Part shown: piece by piece, positions 15,307 through 25,830 of the stretch | Position numbering within the stretch: position 1 is the stretch's first letter | How the letters are laid out: every line of letters starts with the position of its first letter | Origin: Bacillota bacterium | Lineage (GTDB): Bacteria > Bacillota > Clostridia > Acetivibrionales > JAEZXR01 | Assembly (NCBI GenBank): GCA_023419605.1 | Contig: JAEZXR010000137.1 | Span: 1 to 64,000 of the forward strand | Direction: 5' to 3' | Length of the DNA: 64,000 nt | The notes under the pieces: model-generated | What the model saw: the letters and a program-made list of their open reading frames with translations, nothing else | What the model was told of the DNA's origin: nothing | Database searches by the model: none | Made by a program: the position numbers and the translations under genes

Positions 15307-16188
15307 TTAGCCTTTTACCGCACCTACCATGACACCCTTGACAAAATATTTCTGCAGGAAGGGGTACAATGCGAGGATGGGGGCCGTGGCTACAACGATG
15401 ACCGCGTACTTGATGGTCTCGCTGATCAGCTCCCGGTCACCTGCGCCGGCTCCTGTCGTCATGGTATTGGTATCGTTCTGTATGATAATTTCTCTCAATA
15501 TCAGCTGCAGCGGGAACAGGTTCCTCTTCCGCAGATAGATCATGGCGCTAAACCAGGAGTTCCAGTGGGAAACCCCGTAGTATAGCACAAGAACTGCCAC
15601 CGTGGGCAACGCCAGGGGAAGCATGATCTTGAAAAGGATTGTGATATGGTTTGCTCCGTCCAGCTTTGCAGATTCCTCCATACTGTCCGGAATCGATGCA
15701 AAAGCCGTCCGCATGATGATCAGGTTAAAGGTGCTGATGGCTCCGGGGATGATGAGCGCCCACAGGGAGTTGTCCAGCCCCAGGTTTCTGACGGTCAGGT
15801 AGGTGGGAATCAGCCCGCCGTTAAAATACATGGTAAATATTATAAAGAATGTAATAAATCCGTTGAACAGGACCCCTTTCCGTGAGAGAAAGTAGGCTCC
15901 CAGGACTGTCATGATAATATTCAGGAAAACACCTGCGACCACCACAAAGATGGTGACGGCATACCCGCTCAGAATGTTGGGGTTTTTCGCCACCGCTTCA
16001 TAAGAGGCCGTGCTGAACCCCAGCGGCGCGAAAAGCAGTCCCTCGTGCATCATAAAATCCATAGGCTTGCTGAAGGAAGCAAAGACGATATAGAGCATCG
16101 GGTAAAGCGTTAGCAGCATGAGCAGAAACATCAGAAGTATATTGAGGGCATCAAAAATTCTTTCACCTAAACTTATTTTTATTTTCAT
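15307..16188 (-). CDS. Carbohydrate ABC transporter permease (YtcP/AraQ type)
   Basis: Predicted 293-residue inner-membrane protein. The start at 16188 follows GGTGAGA; upstream codons to 16218 overlap the preceding gene and lack a site. Six transmembrane segments are visible. The cytoplasmic EAA loop reads EESAKLDGANHITILFKIML, then PLALP, and it contacts the ATPase. The ending FVKGVMVGAVKG is typical. It pairs with the LplB-type permease 10 nt upstream and the lipoprotein at 17236, forming an importer for pectin-derived oligosaccharides. No ATPase gene is present. Confidence 0.93.
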   Translation of the reverse strand: MKIKISLGERIFDALNILLMFLLMLLTLYPMLYIVFASFSKPMDFMMHEGLLFAPLGFSTASYEAVAKNPNILSGYAVTIFVVVAGVFLNIIMTVLGAYFLSRKGVLFNGFITFFIIFTMYFNGGLIPTYLTVRNLGLDNSLWALIIPGAISTFNLIIMRTAFASIPDSMEESAKLDGANHITILFKIMLPLALPTVAVLVLYYGVSHWNSWFSAMIYLRKRNLFPLQLILREIIIQNDTNTMTTGAGAGDRELISETIKYAVIVVATAPILALYPFLQKYFVKGVMVGAVKG

Positions 16189-16198
16189 ATTCTCACCT

Positions 16199-17152
16199 TT
16201 ACCAAAGACTGGTCTCACTTGTTTTTCTGCTGATCCAGTTGGAGCAAATTACAAGCAGAAAGTTGATTACGGAGTTGAACAGCCCCACAGCGGCGCTGAA
16301 GCTCCAGCTGAATTCCTGGATTCCCTTACGGTACACAAAGGAGGATATTACATCCGCTGTCTCGTAAGTTGTCGGGTTATACAACAGGATGATCTTTTCA
16401 AAGCCTACGTTCAACACACTGCCCATCCGGAGGATCAGCATGATGATGACGGTGGGAATCAGGCAGGGGATCGTGATATTCAGGGTTTGCCTCCACCGGT
16501 TTGCACCATCGATCTTAGCAGCTTCGTACAGTTCTTGGTCAATACCCGTCAATGCAGCGAGGTATATGATGGACCCCCATCCCACTTCCTGCCAAACTCC
16601 CGATATGACATAGACCGGAAGAAACGCGGAGGGATTGTTCAGCATGGTTTCCTTCGGAAATCCGAAGTAGGAAAGGAAGGTGGTTATGGCTCCCGTATCC
16701 TTTGTGAACTGTGTAATCATACCGCACACAACAACTGTCGAAATAAAGTGCGGCATATACGTGATGGTCTGCACCGTGCGGGAATAAAACCTGCTTTTTA
16801 ATTCATTGATGAGCAGGGCCAGGAGAATGGGCGCCGGAAATCCCACAACCAGGGAAGTGATGCTGATGGTCAGCGTGTTTCTGATCAGCCGCCCGAAATA
16901 ATAGGAACTGAAAAAATCCTGGAAGTGCTTAAAGCCAACCCATGGACTTCCCATAATTCCTTTTGCCGGGTTAAAGTTTTTAAATGCGATGATGGCTCCA
17001 TACATGGGCGCATAATGAAAAAGAATGTAGAATGCGATGACAGGGATGGCCAACAGGTAGAGCTCTTTGTTTTTCCTGAAATCTATACGCAAGGTATTTC
17101 CAAGGGAGGACTTTTTTCGTGCAATTTTTTTTGGTGCTGTGCTAATTTCCAA
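16199..17152 (-). CDS. Carbohydrate ABC transporter permease (LplB type)
   Basis: Predicted 317-residue membrane protein. TTG at 17152 is preferred because AAAGGAG lies 8 nt upstream; ATG codons at 17170 and 17212 are in frame but have no site. Family features are LLAIPVIAFYILFHYAPMYG in the first membrane segment, an EAA loop (LYEAAKIDGANRWRQTLNIT, then IP), and the ending SRKTSETSLW shared with the paralogue at 22063. It is the first permease of the operon and is translationally close to its partner at 15307-16188. Confidence 0.9.
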   Translation of the reverse strand: MEISTAPKKIARKKSSLGNTLRIDFRKNKELYLLAIPVIAFYILFHYAPMYGAIIAFKNFNPAKGIMGSPWVGFKHFQDFFSSYYFGRLIRNTLTISITSLVVGFPAPILLALLINELKSRFYSRTVQTITYMPHFISTVVVCGMITQFTKDTGAITTFLSYFGFPKETMLNNPSAFLPVYVISGVWQEVGWGSIIYLAALTGIDQELYEAAKIDGANRWRQTLNITIPCLIPTVIIMLILRMGSVLNVGFEKIILLYNPTTYETADVISSFVYRKGIQEFSWSFSAAVGLFNSVINFLLVICSNWISRKTSETSLW

Positions 17153-17235
17153 CTTCGGCACTCCTTTCATTTCATAGGAACCGGAGTCAACAGCTTTGTG
17201 CCGGTGGCACAAAGCTGTTAAATCCTATCAGCAGG

Positions 17236-18861
17236 TTATCTCTTGTTGAACCGGTCCAGGGCGTTTTGTTTCAACTGGATAACCCGGTCAATGTTCATCT
17301 TCTTCAACTGATTCAAATATTTATCATAGTCCTCGATGGGTGTCACTCCCATGATAAACTTATACTTCATTTCCTGTATATAGGTTGAAATGTCGTTCAT
17401 CAATTTTGCCGATTCGGAGCTTTCCTCATCCGTAGGAGTTACGATAGGCAAAAACGGCGGCTTGTTGTGGTCGGACCATATCTTCACGGCTTCCTTCTGC
17501 TGCTGCAGCTCATAATACTGTTCCAGATAGCCCTTATCCTGAACAAAAGGTCCGCTTACGTTAGCTCTTGTATAATTTGACATAGCTTGCGCTACGCTCA
17601 GTTTGTCCGGATTCTTCATAACAAGATCCGAATAAGTCGGCTTGCCGTTCACCATGTTGTAGCTGACCCCTTCGGTACCAAAGTTGTACAGCAGGTTGCC
17701 CTCCTTGCTGTATCCATAGTCCAGGAAGCGTGCGGCCACATCTACATTTTTACAATTTGCCGTGATGACAATCTGCGTTTCGTCCACCATGTTGTCGCTG
17801 GCTGTTGTTTTCGAAACTTCTCCCTTTTTAGCCGCGGGGAATTTTACAGCCGTCAAATCAAACTTAGGATCTTTTTCCTTCATGACCGTTAAATAGCTTC
17901 CCAGGTTTCCTCCCCCTGCCCCATAGATTGCAGCGGTTTTCCCGTTCAGCATGTTGGCATCTACCGTTTTACGGTCTGTGCTTGCCACATTTTTATCCAG
18001 CAGGCCTTCTTTATACAGCTTGGCCAGAAAGGCCAGCATGTCTTTGTATCCCGGTTCCATATATCCGTATTTCACTTTGCCGTTATCATTATAAAAATCT
18101 GTCCGTATGCCAAAGGCATTTTCAAAGATCAGCATGACATTGCTTCCGGTTTTATCGCCAAAAGAGCTCAGCGGTATGGGAACACCTTTCTTTTCCTTAA
18201 AGGCTTTTAGTGTGTTGTACCAGTCGTCCAGCGTCTCCGGTGCCGGCAGCCCCAGTTCATCCAGCCAATCTTTTCTCATTATCGGTCCGGAGGTATTCAG
18301 AAGTGTCTTATCTCCCCGGATAAAGGGATAGCAGTAATAGGAGCCGTCGTCTGTCTTTACTTCCTTGTCAAAAGCCGGATTTTCTTGAAGATACTTTTTA
18401 AAATGGGGAGAATATTTATCCAGTACATCATTCAGCTTGAGTATAACACTGCTATTAATGGCATTGACCGGACCACCAGGAAATTTTGTCCATTTATACT
18501 CAATAATATCAGGCAGGTCACCGGATGCAACCAGTATATTCATGGTTTCCTTCTCCTGTCCTGCAGCAGGATGAATATACTGGATTTTAACGCCGGTTTT
18601 TTTCGTCAGTTCTTTTCCGATCTCCGTATCACCAAAATTTGTGGCATACCCTGAAATATTGGTCGCCAGTGCCATCCAATATTTTAAGGTCACATCGGTC
18701 TGTATGGGATAGGAAACAACTCCCGTCTGAGTACTTGATTCGCCCGCCTTACCTTTTTTCTCCGTTCCTGCGCCGTCTTTTTTCCCGCAGCCGGCAAAGG
18801 AAGCGCCGAATAAAAGCAAAGCCAGGGCCATTGAAATTCCCTTTACATGTCTTCTTATCAT
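17236..18861 (-). CDS. Extracellular solute-binding lipoprotein (LplA type)
   Basis: Predicted 541-residue lipoprotein. The signal peptide ends in the lipobox FAGC with Cys25 as lipidated residue, followed by a charged Gly/Ser linker. The remainder is a two-lobed family-1-type sugar-binding protein, about 500 residues, normal for the LplA/YtcQ group. The start follows AAGGAGG. It captures oligosaccharides for the permeases at 16199 and 15307. It heads the minus-strand operon, and the palindromic repeat at 18916-19015 sits directly upstream. Confidence 0.93.
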   Translation of the reverse strand: MIRRHVKGISMALALLLFGASFAGCGKKDGAGTEKKGKAGESSTQTGVVSYPIQTDVTLKYWMALATNISGYATNFGDTEIGKELTKKTGVKIQYIHPAAGQEKETMNILVASGDLPDIIEYKWTKFPGGPVNAINSSVILKLNDVLDKYSPHFKKYLQENPAFDKEVKTDDGSYYCYPFIRGDKTLLNTSGPIMRKDWLDELGLPAPETLDDWYNTLKAFKEKKGVPIPLSSFGDKTGSNVMLIFENAFGIRTDFYNDNGKVKYGYMEPGYKDMLAFLAKLYKEGLLDKNVASTDRKTVDANMLNGKTAAIYGAGGGNLGSYLTVMKEKDPKFDLTAVKFPAAKKGEVSKTTASDNMVDETQIVITANCKNVDVAARFLDYGYSKEGNLLYNFGTEGVSYNMVNGKPTYSDLVMKNPDKLSVAQAMSNYTRANVSGPFVQDKGYLEQYYELQQQKEAVKIWSDHNKPPFLPIVTPTDEESSESAKLMNDISTYIQEMKYKFIMGVTPIEDYDKYLNQLKKMNIDRVIQLKQNALDRFNKR

Positions 18862-18915
18862 GCATTTTCCTCCTTATGCATTTTGCATCCGTTTTTATAC
18901 TATGTTTTTATTTAC

Positions 18916-19015
18916 AGATAACCAACTTTAAACATTATAATTCCCAAGGGGAAAAACGCCCGGGTTTTGGGGCAGTTTTGCCCCTGGATAAATTCAAGTC
19001 TAAAGTTGGTTATCT
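18916..19015. repeat. 100-bp palindromic repeat element (copy A)
   Basis: AGATAACCAACTTTAAAC at the left end and its near-exact inverted copy at the right (ending GTTGGTTATCT at 19015). An internal GGGGCAGTTTTGCCCC hairpin is present. Read on minus it is related to the element at 42362-42438 through the shared blocks GACTTGAAT and AACTGCCCC. It lies immediately upstream of the lipoprotein gene and may carry its promoter or regulator site. Confidence 0.65.
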
Positions 19016-19131
19016 ATAATGAGGCATCCGGTTATGGTGCTGATTTTGCAATGCCCCATTCATGTCGTATCAAAGCTTTGTACTATAGACAGCATAATAC
19101 AGAAAAACCCGGGAGTAAATTGACAGATTAA

Positions 19132-19183
19132 AAAAGCAGATGACATTTCTTAACAGGCTACAAGCCTTGATTCATCTGCTTTT
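19132..19183 (-). terminator. Terminator of the sensor/AraC gene
   Basis: AAAAGCAGATGA (19132-19143) pairs with TCATCTGCTTTT (19172-19183), with an inner AGGCT/AGCCT stem. On minus it runs into TTTTTTAA, 70 nt after the regulator's stop. Confidence 0.75.
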
Positions 19184-19253
19184 CAAACAAAATGGACATT
19201 TCTTTCATTCCATGACAGGAATTACACAGCACCGGAAAGCCGGACTGCCGCTT

Positions 19254-21599
19254 CTATTCGATTCTTTTGTATTTGCCGGGAGTTATGCCCTCCAGTTTTT
19301 TGAATACCCGCATGAAGGTCCGTATATTACTATAGCCGGCTGCTTTGGATACATCCTCCAGGTTATCCAGCTTATTCAGCAGTTCCTTTGCCTTATGGAT
19401 CCGCACGCTATTGATATGGTCCGAAAGGCTTTCTCCGAAGTGCTCTTTAAAAGCTCTGGATAAATGCACCACATGCACATGGAAGTATTCTGCGATGGTG
19501 GTCACGCTCAAATTGGGATCGGAGTATCCGTTCTGTACATATTCCATGACATTGTTGACCAGCTGCAAATCCGTTCCCTTGTTTCTGCTTTGTTCTTTTG
19601 CTTGGATGTGTTTGCAAAAGCCATTCAGGATGTAAATCATTTCCCGCCGCATATCATTGATATTTTCACAGCCAATCAAGGTCTCTATGGGGTTCAGAGA
19701 CTCCATCAGATCGTTATACCCGGCATAGCTGACTTCATTCATCGTCTTGATCATGGTGCTTACCAGATCGAACATCAGGCAGCGGGCAACCTTGACGGAT
19801 AAAATAGAGCTCTCAAAATTCTTTTTAAAAATATCATTGAGAATGATTTGTGAATGCTCAAGGTCTCCAACCTTTATATAGTTGATCAACTGCTGCTCCA
19901 CTTCCAGGGGATAATAATAATCACCTTTGGGCATTTCAATAATATCCTGGTAGTGATTGAAATCCTCAATGCCCAATACCTTCTTGTATTCCAGCACCTG
20001 CAAAGCTTCACTGTAGGCTTCGGGTATTCCCATCAAGGTTTTGTGGGCACTGCTGATGGCTACCTTGAATTGGATGCGGAAATGCTTGCTCATGAACTCC
20101 TGCGACTCATTGCCCACCCGTGACAGCTCTTCTTTGGCCTGTTCCGCCCCACCCGGTCCGAAATTTACAAGGCAAACCAGAATATCATCAATATCCGTCA
20201 TGAATCCGAGATTGTTTTTTTGCCCGATCATTTCCTCGATGACATTGGTCATAATAAACTGGACCATTTTGAATTTTTCCAGACTGCTGGCGTCTTCCCG
20301 GATGGGCAGTTCCCCTGAAAAAACCTCCGCATAATCTTCAATATAGAAGATCATCACGGCAAAATCCTCCGTGTTGAAATGGATGTCGCTCAAAGCCAGA
20401 GCATCCTGAACCGGAAGGTTCCCTCCGATCTTCCCCTTGATCAGGCGTGTAAGCAGTTCCGACTTGATTTCCTTATTCTGCTGCTTTAAGATGGCATCTA
20501 CCTTGTTCTTATCCGATTGAATTTGATGAACCATTTGATGGATAAACATGTATTCATTATCTTTTTTGCTAAAGTTCATGCCCTGGCTTTTTTCCAGCAA
20601 TTTTACCAGCTCATTTACCGGGTTATAGTTTTTCCGCAGGGAAACACAAACTAAAACTCCGCCAATGCAGAGGCACAGCACAATCCCCACCAGAGTGAGC
20701 CTTTTAATATATTGGGCTTTTTTCCAGAAAACCTCATTCGGAACGACGGCTACATACTTCCAATCGGTAACCTGCGAGTTTGTATAGGAAATGACGGCTT
20801 TTCTTCCGTCAATCTTCGTATGGGTAAATCCATCCGCTCCCTCCAGATCCTCATACCGGAGTCCGGTGAGATCAAAATCGCCGCTGGAGGAGGTGATGAT
20901 CTTATTCTTGTCGTCAATGATGGCCACAAGGCCCTGGTTCAGTGCCTCAATGTCCGCAGCATCCCCCATAAACTTCGATTCATCCATGGATATGACAATA
21001 TTGGCATACCGACCGCTTCGGGATAACAGAGGAACCGTTCTCACCATCACAATGCTCTTCTTTCCCTTTTCCAGGGTGCTGAAATTCATGGAGGTGATGA
21101 AACTTCCCTTGTAGGCTTGGGAGATCATGCCATACCATGCTTCAAAGGTAACACCGGAACGGTTAAGGTATGTATCATAATGAAACCGGCTGGTTTTGTT
21201 TGAATAGCTGGATAGCACCAGGTCCATATGCTTAAAATAGATAAAAAAGTCATCGACAGAGCTTCCGGGAATCTTATAAGTCCCCAGGCTGTTGAGGGTC
21301 TGAAACAAATCGTAGCTGGATAGGTCATCCAGGTTCTTGTCATTGATGAGCAGGGCATTGACTCTGGAATTCAATGAGATTTCTTCACTCAGGCGTTGTG
21401 CGTCCGTCAAAAGACTATCCATTTTTTGCTGCATTTTCTTGAGAAGCAGCTTATTGGAGTTGTTGATCTCGCTTTCGAACATGGAAAACGTTTGGAGGTA
21501 AATCACTCCGCTGATGAAGATGGGAATCACTAAAATCAAGGAGTAGGATACCAGCCATGTAAATATGACACTGCGTTTCTTTGAAAACGGCGTTTTCAT
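19254..21599 (-). CDS. Membrane sensor/AraC-family transcriptional regulator
   Basis: Predicted 781-residue regulator. The start at 21599 opens with a basic stretch and first membrane helix (about residues 14-36); the longer frame to 21788 is unlikely. An extracytoplasmic sensing region (about 37-300, probably Cache-like) is closed by a second membrane helix near 300-325. A cytoplasmic linker follows, then a C-terminal AraC DNA-binding domain (last 100 residues, with LSRAFKEHFGESLSDHINSV and ITPGKYKRIE). This combines in one chain what YesM/YesN do as two. It lies between two transporter operons and probably activates one or both in response to an outside sugar. Confidence 0.88.
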   Translation of the reverse strand: MKTPFSKKRSVIFTWLVSYSLILVIPIFISGVIYLQTFSMFESEINNSNKLLLKKMQQKMDSLLTDAQRLSEEISLNSRVNALLINDKNLDDLSSYDLFQTLNSLGTYKIPGSSVDDFFIYFKHMDLVLSSYSNKTSRFHYDTYLNRSGVTFEAWYGMISQAYKGSFITSMNFSTLEKGKKSIVMVRTVPLLSRSGRYANIVISMDESKFMGDAADIEALNQGLVAIIDDKNKIITSSSGDFDLTGLRYEDLEGADGFTHTKIDGRKAVISYTNSQVTDWKYVAVVPNEVFWKKAQYIKRLTLVGIVLCLCIGGVLVCVSLRKNYNPVNELVKLLEKSQGMNFSKKDNEYMFIHQMVHQIQSDKNKVDAILKQQNKEIKSELLTRLIKGKIGGNLPVQDALALSDIHFNTEDFAVMIFYIEDYAEVFSGELPIREDASSLEKFKMVQFIMTNVIEEMIGQKNNLGFMTDIDDILVCLVNFGPGGAEQAKEELSRVGNESQEFMSKHFRIQFKVAISSAHKTLMGIPEAYSEALQVLEYKKVLGIEDFNHYQDIIEMPKGDYYYPLEVEQQLINYIKVGDLEHSQIILNDIFKKNFESSILSVKVARCLMFDLVSTMIKTMNEVSYAGYNDLMESLNPIETLIGCENINDMRREMIYILNGFCKHIQAKEQSRNKGTDLQLVNNVMEYVQNGYSDPNLSVTTIAEYFHVHVVHLSRAFKEHFGESLSDHINSVRIHKAKELLNKLDNLEDVSKAAGYSNIRTFMRVFKKLEGITPGKYKRIE

Positions 21600-22062
21600 C
21601 TTTTGTCCACGACCCCTGTTACATAAGAATACGGCACAGTCCTTTTTTATATAAGGCACTTTCCAAGCCACCCTAATTATAGTATAAAACTTTATATTTT
21701 TCAAGTGCGCCTCAATCCTGAATTTTTCATGCAAAACAAAAGGCTTCACCGGTTCGACCAGGGGGCGGGAAAACATTGGGGACGGCATTGGATTTTATAT
21801 AATGGAATATAAACCAGCACAGCGATTTTGAAAAGTATCTGGATGAAGAGCTGCAGCGGAAATCATCCGGATCTATGTAAAAATCAGTACATAAAAACAA
21901 AAAGAAATCATTCCATTTGTAAAGCATCCACCATGATGTAAAAATTCATTTATTTACTTTGGCGTGCATTAAACTTAAACTGATAAAAGCTGGATGATAG
22001 TAAGGCATAGATTTTGCTGCTGCTTACGTTGAACGATGTCAGTGAAAGGGGAGGACTTTTTA

Positions 22063-23028
22063 ATGGGCGCAAATGCCAATGCACAAAGGAATGTAGTCTT
22101 TAAGACCGGGAAAGAGCGTTCCTTTGCTGAAAAATTTAAAAAAGGATGGAAGAAGAACTACTTTATTTATTTAATTTTGTTTCCGGTGGTAGTATATTAT
22201 ATACTATTTCATTATGTTCCCATGTATGGCCTCATCATCGCCTGGAAGAAATTTATTCCCGCAAAGGGAATACTGGGCAGCCCGTGGATCGGGTGGGATA
22301 ATTTTACCAGTTTCTTTAACAGCTACTACTTCTTTCGCTTGTTTAAAAACACGTTTTTAATCAGTCTGTATGAAACTATTTTTGCCTTCCCGGCACCTAT
22401 CATTTTTGCATTAATGCTAAATGAGGTAAAGGACGGCGCTTTCAAAAGGATTTCTCAGACCATCACCTATTTACCCCATTTTATTTCAACGGTGGTCATC
22501 TGTGGTCTTCTGACAGATTTCCTGGCTCCTGAGGGCTTCATCAATACTTTGTTTTCTTTTGTGGGGATAGAACCGACGGCCTGGCTAAAGGAGGCGGGCG
22601 CATTCAGAACCATATTTGTAGGCTCCGGAATATGGCAGGGCATAGGATGGGGATCTATCGTATATCTGGCAGCGCTTTCTAATGTAAACACAGAGCTGTA
22701 TGACGCGGCCTATATCGACGGGGCAAACCGTTGGCAAAAAATGTGGAACATCACGCTTCCGGGGATTTGGCCCACCATTATCATCATGTTTATATTGCGG
22801 TTGGGACATATGCTGAGTGTGGGTGCTGAAAAGATTATTCTTTTATATAATCCTTCCACCTTTGTCACGGCGGATGTCATATCCAGTTTTGTCTACAGGC
22901 GGGGGCTTTTGGAAAGTGATTACAGCTTTAGTACGGCCATTGGTCTTTTTAACTCGGTGATTAACTATTTCTTTTTGGTTAGTGCCAATTTTTTGAGCAG
23001 AAAAACCAGTGAAACAAGTTTATGGTGA
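22063..23028 (+). CDS. Carbohydrate ABC transporter permease (LplB type)
   Basis: Predicted 321-residue membrane protein. The start at 22063 follows AGGGGAGG by 8 nt; the frame opening at 22036 overlaps that site. It is strongly similar throughout to the minus-strand permease at 16199, including FHYVPMYGLIIAWKKFIPAK, the EAA loop LYDAAYIDGANRWQKMWNIT and the ending SRKTSETSLW, so the two sets are recent paralogues. It begins the plus-strand operon, divergent from the sensor/AraC gene at 19254. Confidence 0.92.
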   Translation: MGANANAQRNVVFKTGKERSFAEKFKKGWKKNYFIYLILFPVVVYYILFHYVPMYGLIIAWKKFIPAKGILGSPWIGWDNFTSFFNSYYFFRLFKNTFLISLYETIFAFPAPIIFALMLNEVKDGAFKRISQTITYLPHFISTVVICGLLTDFLAPEGFINTLFSFVGIEPTAWLKEAGAFRTIFVGSGIWQGIGWGSIVYLAALSNVNTELYDAAYIDGANRWQKMWNITLPGIWPTIIIMFILRLGHMLSVGAEKIILLYNPSTFVTADVISSFVYRRGLLESDYSFSTAIGLFNSVINYFFLVSANFLSRKTSETSLW

Positions 23029-23042
23029 TGGAGGGATGATAA

Positions 23043-23921
23043 ATGAACTATAAAAAAACTATCGGCGAAAGAATATTTGATGTTTTCAACCTCTCCATCA
23101 TTACATTGATTACCATCTCCTGTCTGTATCCATTCTGGTATGTGGCGATGGCATCCTTTAGCAGTGGGGCGGAAGTTGCAAAACACAGAGGGATCATGCT
23201 TTTTGTAAAGGCCTTTAACCTGGAAGCGTATAATGCGGTGCTTTCGAATCCGAATATATGGGTCGGGTATCGGAACACGATATTTTATGTAGTGGTAGGT
23301 TCGGCCGTGAACCTTATTATGACTACCTTCGGAGCCTATGGCCTATCCCGGAGGAATGTCTACGGCAAGGAAATCATTATGAAGATGATCGTTTTTACCA
23401 TGTTCTTTGGCGGAGGATTGATTCCAAGCTTTCTATTGATGAAAAGCTTACATTTGGTAGATACGGTATGGGTATTAATTTTTCCGGGAGCCATCAGCAC
23501 CTACAACTTGATTATTATGAAAACCTCATTTCAAGGAATTCCCGAAAGTATTGAAGAATCTGCCCGCATGGACGGAGCCAACGATTTTACCATCATGTGG
23601 CGGATTATCGTCCCGCTTTCCTTGCCGGTTATGGCGGTTATTTTTCTATTCTATGCCGTAGGGCACTGGAATGCGTTTTTCGGTGCAGTCGTATATTTGC
23701 GAAGTAGAAAGCTATATCCATTGCAGTTGGTTTTAAGGGAAATATTGATTTCGGGTTCTACCGATTCCATGATGACCGGACAGGTCGATGACCGGCAAGG
23801 ATTGTCCGAGGTGATCAAGTATGCTACCATAATGGTGTCCACCCTGCCAATTCTCTGCTTATATCCTTTTTTACAAAAATATTTTGTAAAGGGCGTAATG
23901 ATCGGTTCTTTAAAGGAGTGA
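23043..23921 (+). CDS. Carbohydrate ABC transporter permease (YtcP/AraQ type)
   Basis: Predicted 292-residue membrane protein, start after GGAGGGATG, 14 nt beyond the first permease. It has six membrane segments, the EAA loop EESARMDGANDFTIMWRIIV and the conserved end FVKGVMIGSLKE. It partners the permease at 22063 and the lipoprotein at 24013. Confidence 0.93.
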   Translation: MNYKKTIGERIFDVFNLSIITLITISCLYPFWYVAMASFSSGAEVAKHRGIMLFVKAFNLEAYNAVLSNPNIWVGYRNTIFYVVVGSAVNLIMTTFGAYGLSRRNVYGKEIIMKMIVFTMFFGGGLIPSFLLMKSLHLVDTVWVLIFPGAISTYNLIIMKTSFQGIPESIEESARMDGANDFTIMWRIIVPLSLPVMAVIFLFYAVGHWNAFFGAVVYLRSRKLYPLQLVLREILISGSTDSMMTGQVDDRQGLSEVIKYATIMVSTLPILCLYPFLQKYFVKGVMIGSLKE

Positions 23922-24012
23922 ATTTTAAACGGAAAGAATTTGCAGCAGGAATGAATTTTTGGCTGCGATTTCCCCATATACAGATTTTGTGATTATACAA
24001 GGAGGTAGATGA

Positions 24013-25746
24013 ATGAAAAAAGTAATCTTTTTAAAACGGATGCTGAGCCTGGCTCTGGCCGGAACCCTATTTGTCTCTCTGGCGGCCTGCGGAAAAAGTC
24101 AGGACACCGTTCCCGTAGATGCCGGCCAAACGGATGCAGGTACCTATCCGATCGTGGATAAGCCCCTTACCCTGACCCTGTGGGTGGATATGCGAAAGGC
24201 TTCCACTACCATTCAAGACTTCAACGAGAAAGCCTGTTTCAAGGAAATGGAAAAGAAAACAGGGATTCATATTGAGTTTAAGCATCCGCCGGCAGGGCAG
24301 GTGACCGACCAGTTTAATCTCATGGTCGCATCCAATGACTATACGGATATTATTTGGAAAAGGCCCACAGAGGCCATTGCAAACCAATTTATCGTTCCAC
24401 TCAACGATTATATCGACAAATATGCACCCGACTACAAAAAAATATTGGATAAGTATCCGAACTTTAAAAAATCCATGTATACCGATGAGGGGGTACTTAC
24501 AGGCTTTGGGTATGTAATTCCCATGCTGGAGCAGAATATCATCAGCGGTCCCATGATTCGTAAGGACTGGTTGGATAAATTGGGTCTGAAGCTGCCGGAG
24601 ACCATTGATGACTGGGAACAGGTTTTGACTGCGTTTAAGGAAAAAGATCCTAACGGCAATGGGAAAGCGGACGAGATTCCCTATGACAGTAAGAAAAATA
24701 CGGAAATCATGCTGTTATCCAAGGCCTGGGGAGTAAAAAATGACTATTACCTCGAAGGGGAGCCGCAGACGGGCAAAGTTAAATATGGCCCCATAGAGCC
24801 GGCCTTTAAAGACTTTTTGGTCAAGATGAATGACTGGTATAAAAAAGGTCTTATCAATACCAATTACCTGACGACCGATCAAAAGCTGCTGGATGCGAAT
24901 ATTACCGGAAACAAATCGGGTGCGACCTATGGAGGCATCGGCGGATACCTTGGCAACTATACGGGGCTGATGATAAAAGATAAGGATTTCCTCCTCTGGC
25001 CCACCGTAATGCCCAGGCTTACCGCCAGCGGCAAGACATATGGCGAGATTGCCAGACAATGGACTCAGGGTGCTGCGGATGTGGCCTACATAACAACAGC
25101 AAACAAGCATGTGGTAGAAACGGTCCGCTGGCTGAACTGGGGATATACGGAGGAAGGCCAGATGGCATTAAACTTCGGCACGGAGGGTCAGACCTATAAA
25201 ATGGTGGACAACAAACCGGTTTATACGGATGAGATTATGAAGAATCCGAAGGGGCTGTCCATTACCAATGCCCTTGCAAAAGACACCATGGTGGCGGATG
25301 AACATGCAACCTTCCAGAAGCCGGAGGTTCTGGAGCAGACCACCTGTGCATCACCGGCGCAAAGGCAGGCTCTTAGAACCTGGTCGGTAGGGCTGGTTGA
25401 CAGCGCCTCCAATACCAATTTAATGCTTCCTCCCATCACCTTGACTGCGGACGAAACTTCCGCAGATAATGCCAGAATGAATGATATCAAGACCTATGCC
25501 AGTGAAATGCTGGATAAGTTCATTACCGGGAAGGAGCCCCTGGAGAATTATGACAAGTTTGTGAGCCAGCTGAAGAAAATGGGCATTGACCAGAGTATAA
25601 AGATTCGCCAGGACGCGTTGGAGCGTTGGAGAAAACGTGGTGGTGTCGAAGTGACAACGAAGATGGAGAGCATGAAGCTGAATTTTAAGAATTCTCCGCT
25701 TATCACGGAAAAAGGATTGGATATTCTGGATAAGGACTTGAAATAG
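24013..25746 (+). CDS. Extracellular solute-binding lipoprotein (LplA type)
   Basis: Predicted 577-residue lipoprotein after AAGGAGG. The lipobox is LAAC with Cys26. It is somewhat longer than the copy at 17236 and carries an inserted acidic turn, KDPNGNGKADEIPYD, near residue 215 that looks like a calcium loop. It binds sugar for the permeases just upstream. The position of the gene before the secreted PL1 lyase suggests capture of pectate oligosaccharides. Confidence 0.92.
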   Translation: MKKVIFLKRMLSLALAGTLFVSLAACGKSQDTVPVDAGQTDAGTYPIVDKPLTLTLWVDMRKASTTIQDFNEKACFKEMEKKTGIHIEFKHPPAGQVTDQFNLMVASNDYTDIIWKRPTEAIANQFIVPLNDYIDKYAPDYKKILDKYPNFKKSMYTDEGVLTGFGYVIPMLEQNIISGPMIRKDWLDKLGLKLPETIDDWEQVLTAFKEKDPNGNGKADEIPYDSKKNTEIMLLSKAWGVKNDYYLEGEPQTGKVKYGPIEPAFKDFLVKMNDWYKKGLINTNYLTTDQKLLDANITGNKSGATYGGIGGYLGNYTGLMIKDKDFLLWPTVMPRLTASGKTYGEIARQWTQGAADVAYITTANKHVVETVRWLNWGYTEEGQMALNFGTEGQTYKMVDNKPVYTDEIMKNPKGLSITNALAKDTMVADEHATFQKPEVLEQTTCASPAQRQALRTWSVGLVDSASNTNLMLPPITLTADETSADNARMNDIKTYASEMLDKFITGKEPLENYDKFVSQLKKMGIDQSIKIRQDALERWRKRGGVEVTTKMESMKLNFKNSPLITEKGLDILDKDLK

Positions 25747-25830
25747 GAAATTACCTGTAGAGTTGGTAGTAGGCCCTTATAGATACTGGAGCACCGGCGT
25801 CAGACTAAAGAAGGATTCGCTAATCCGTCC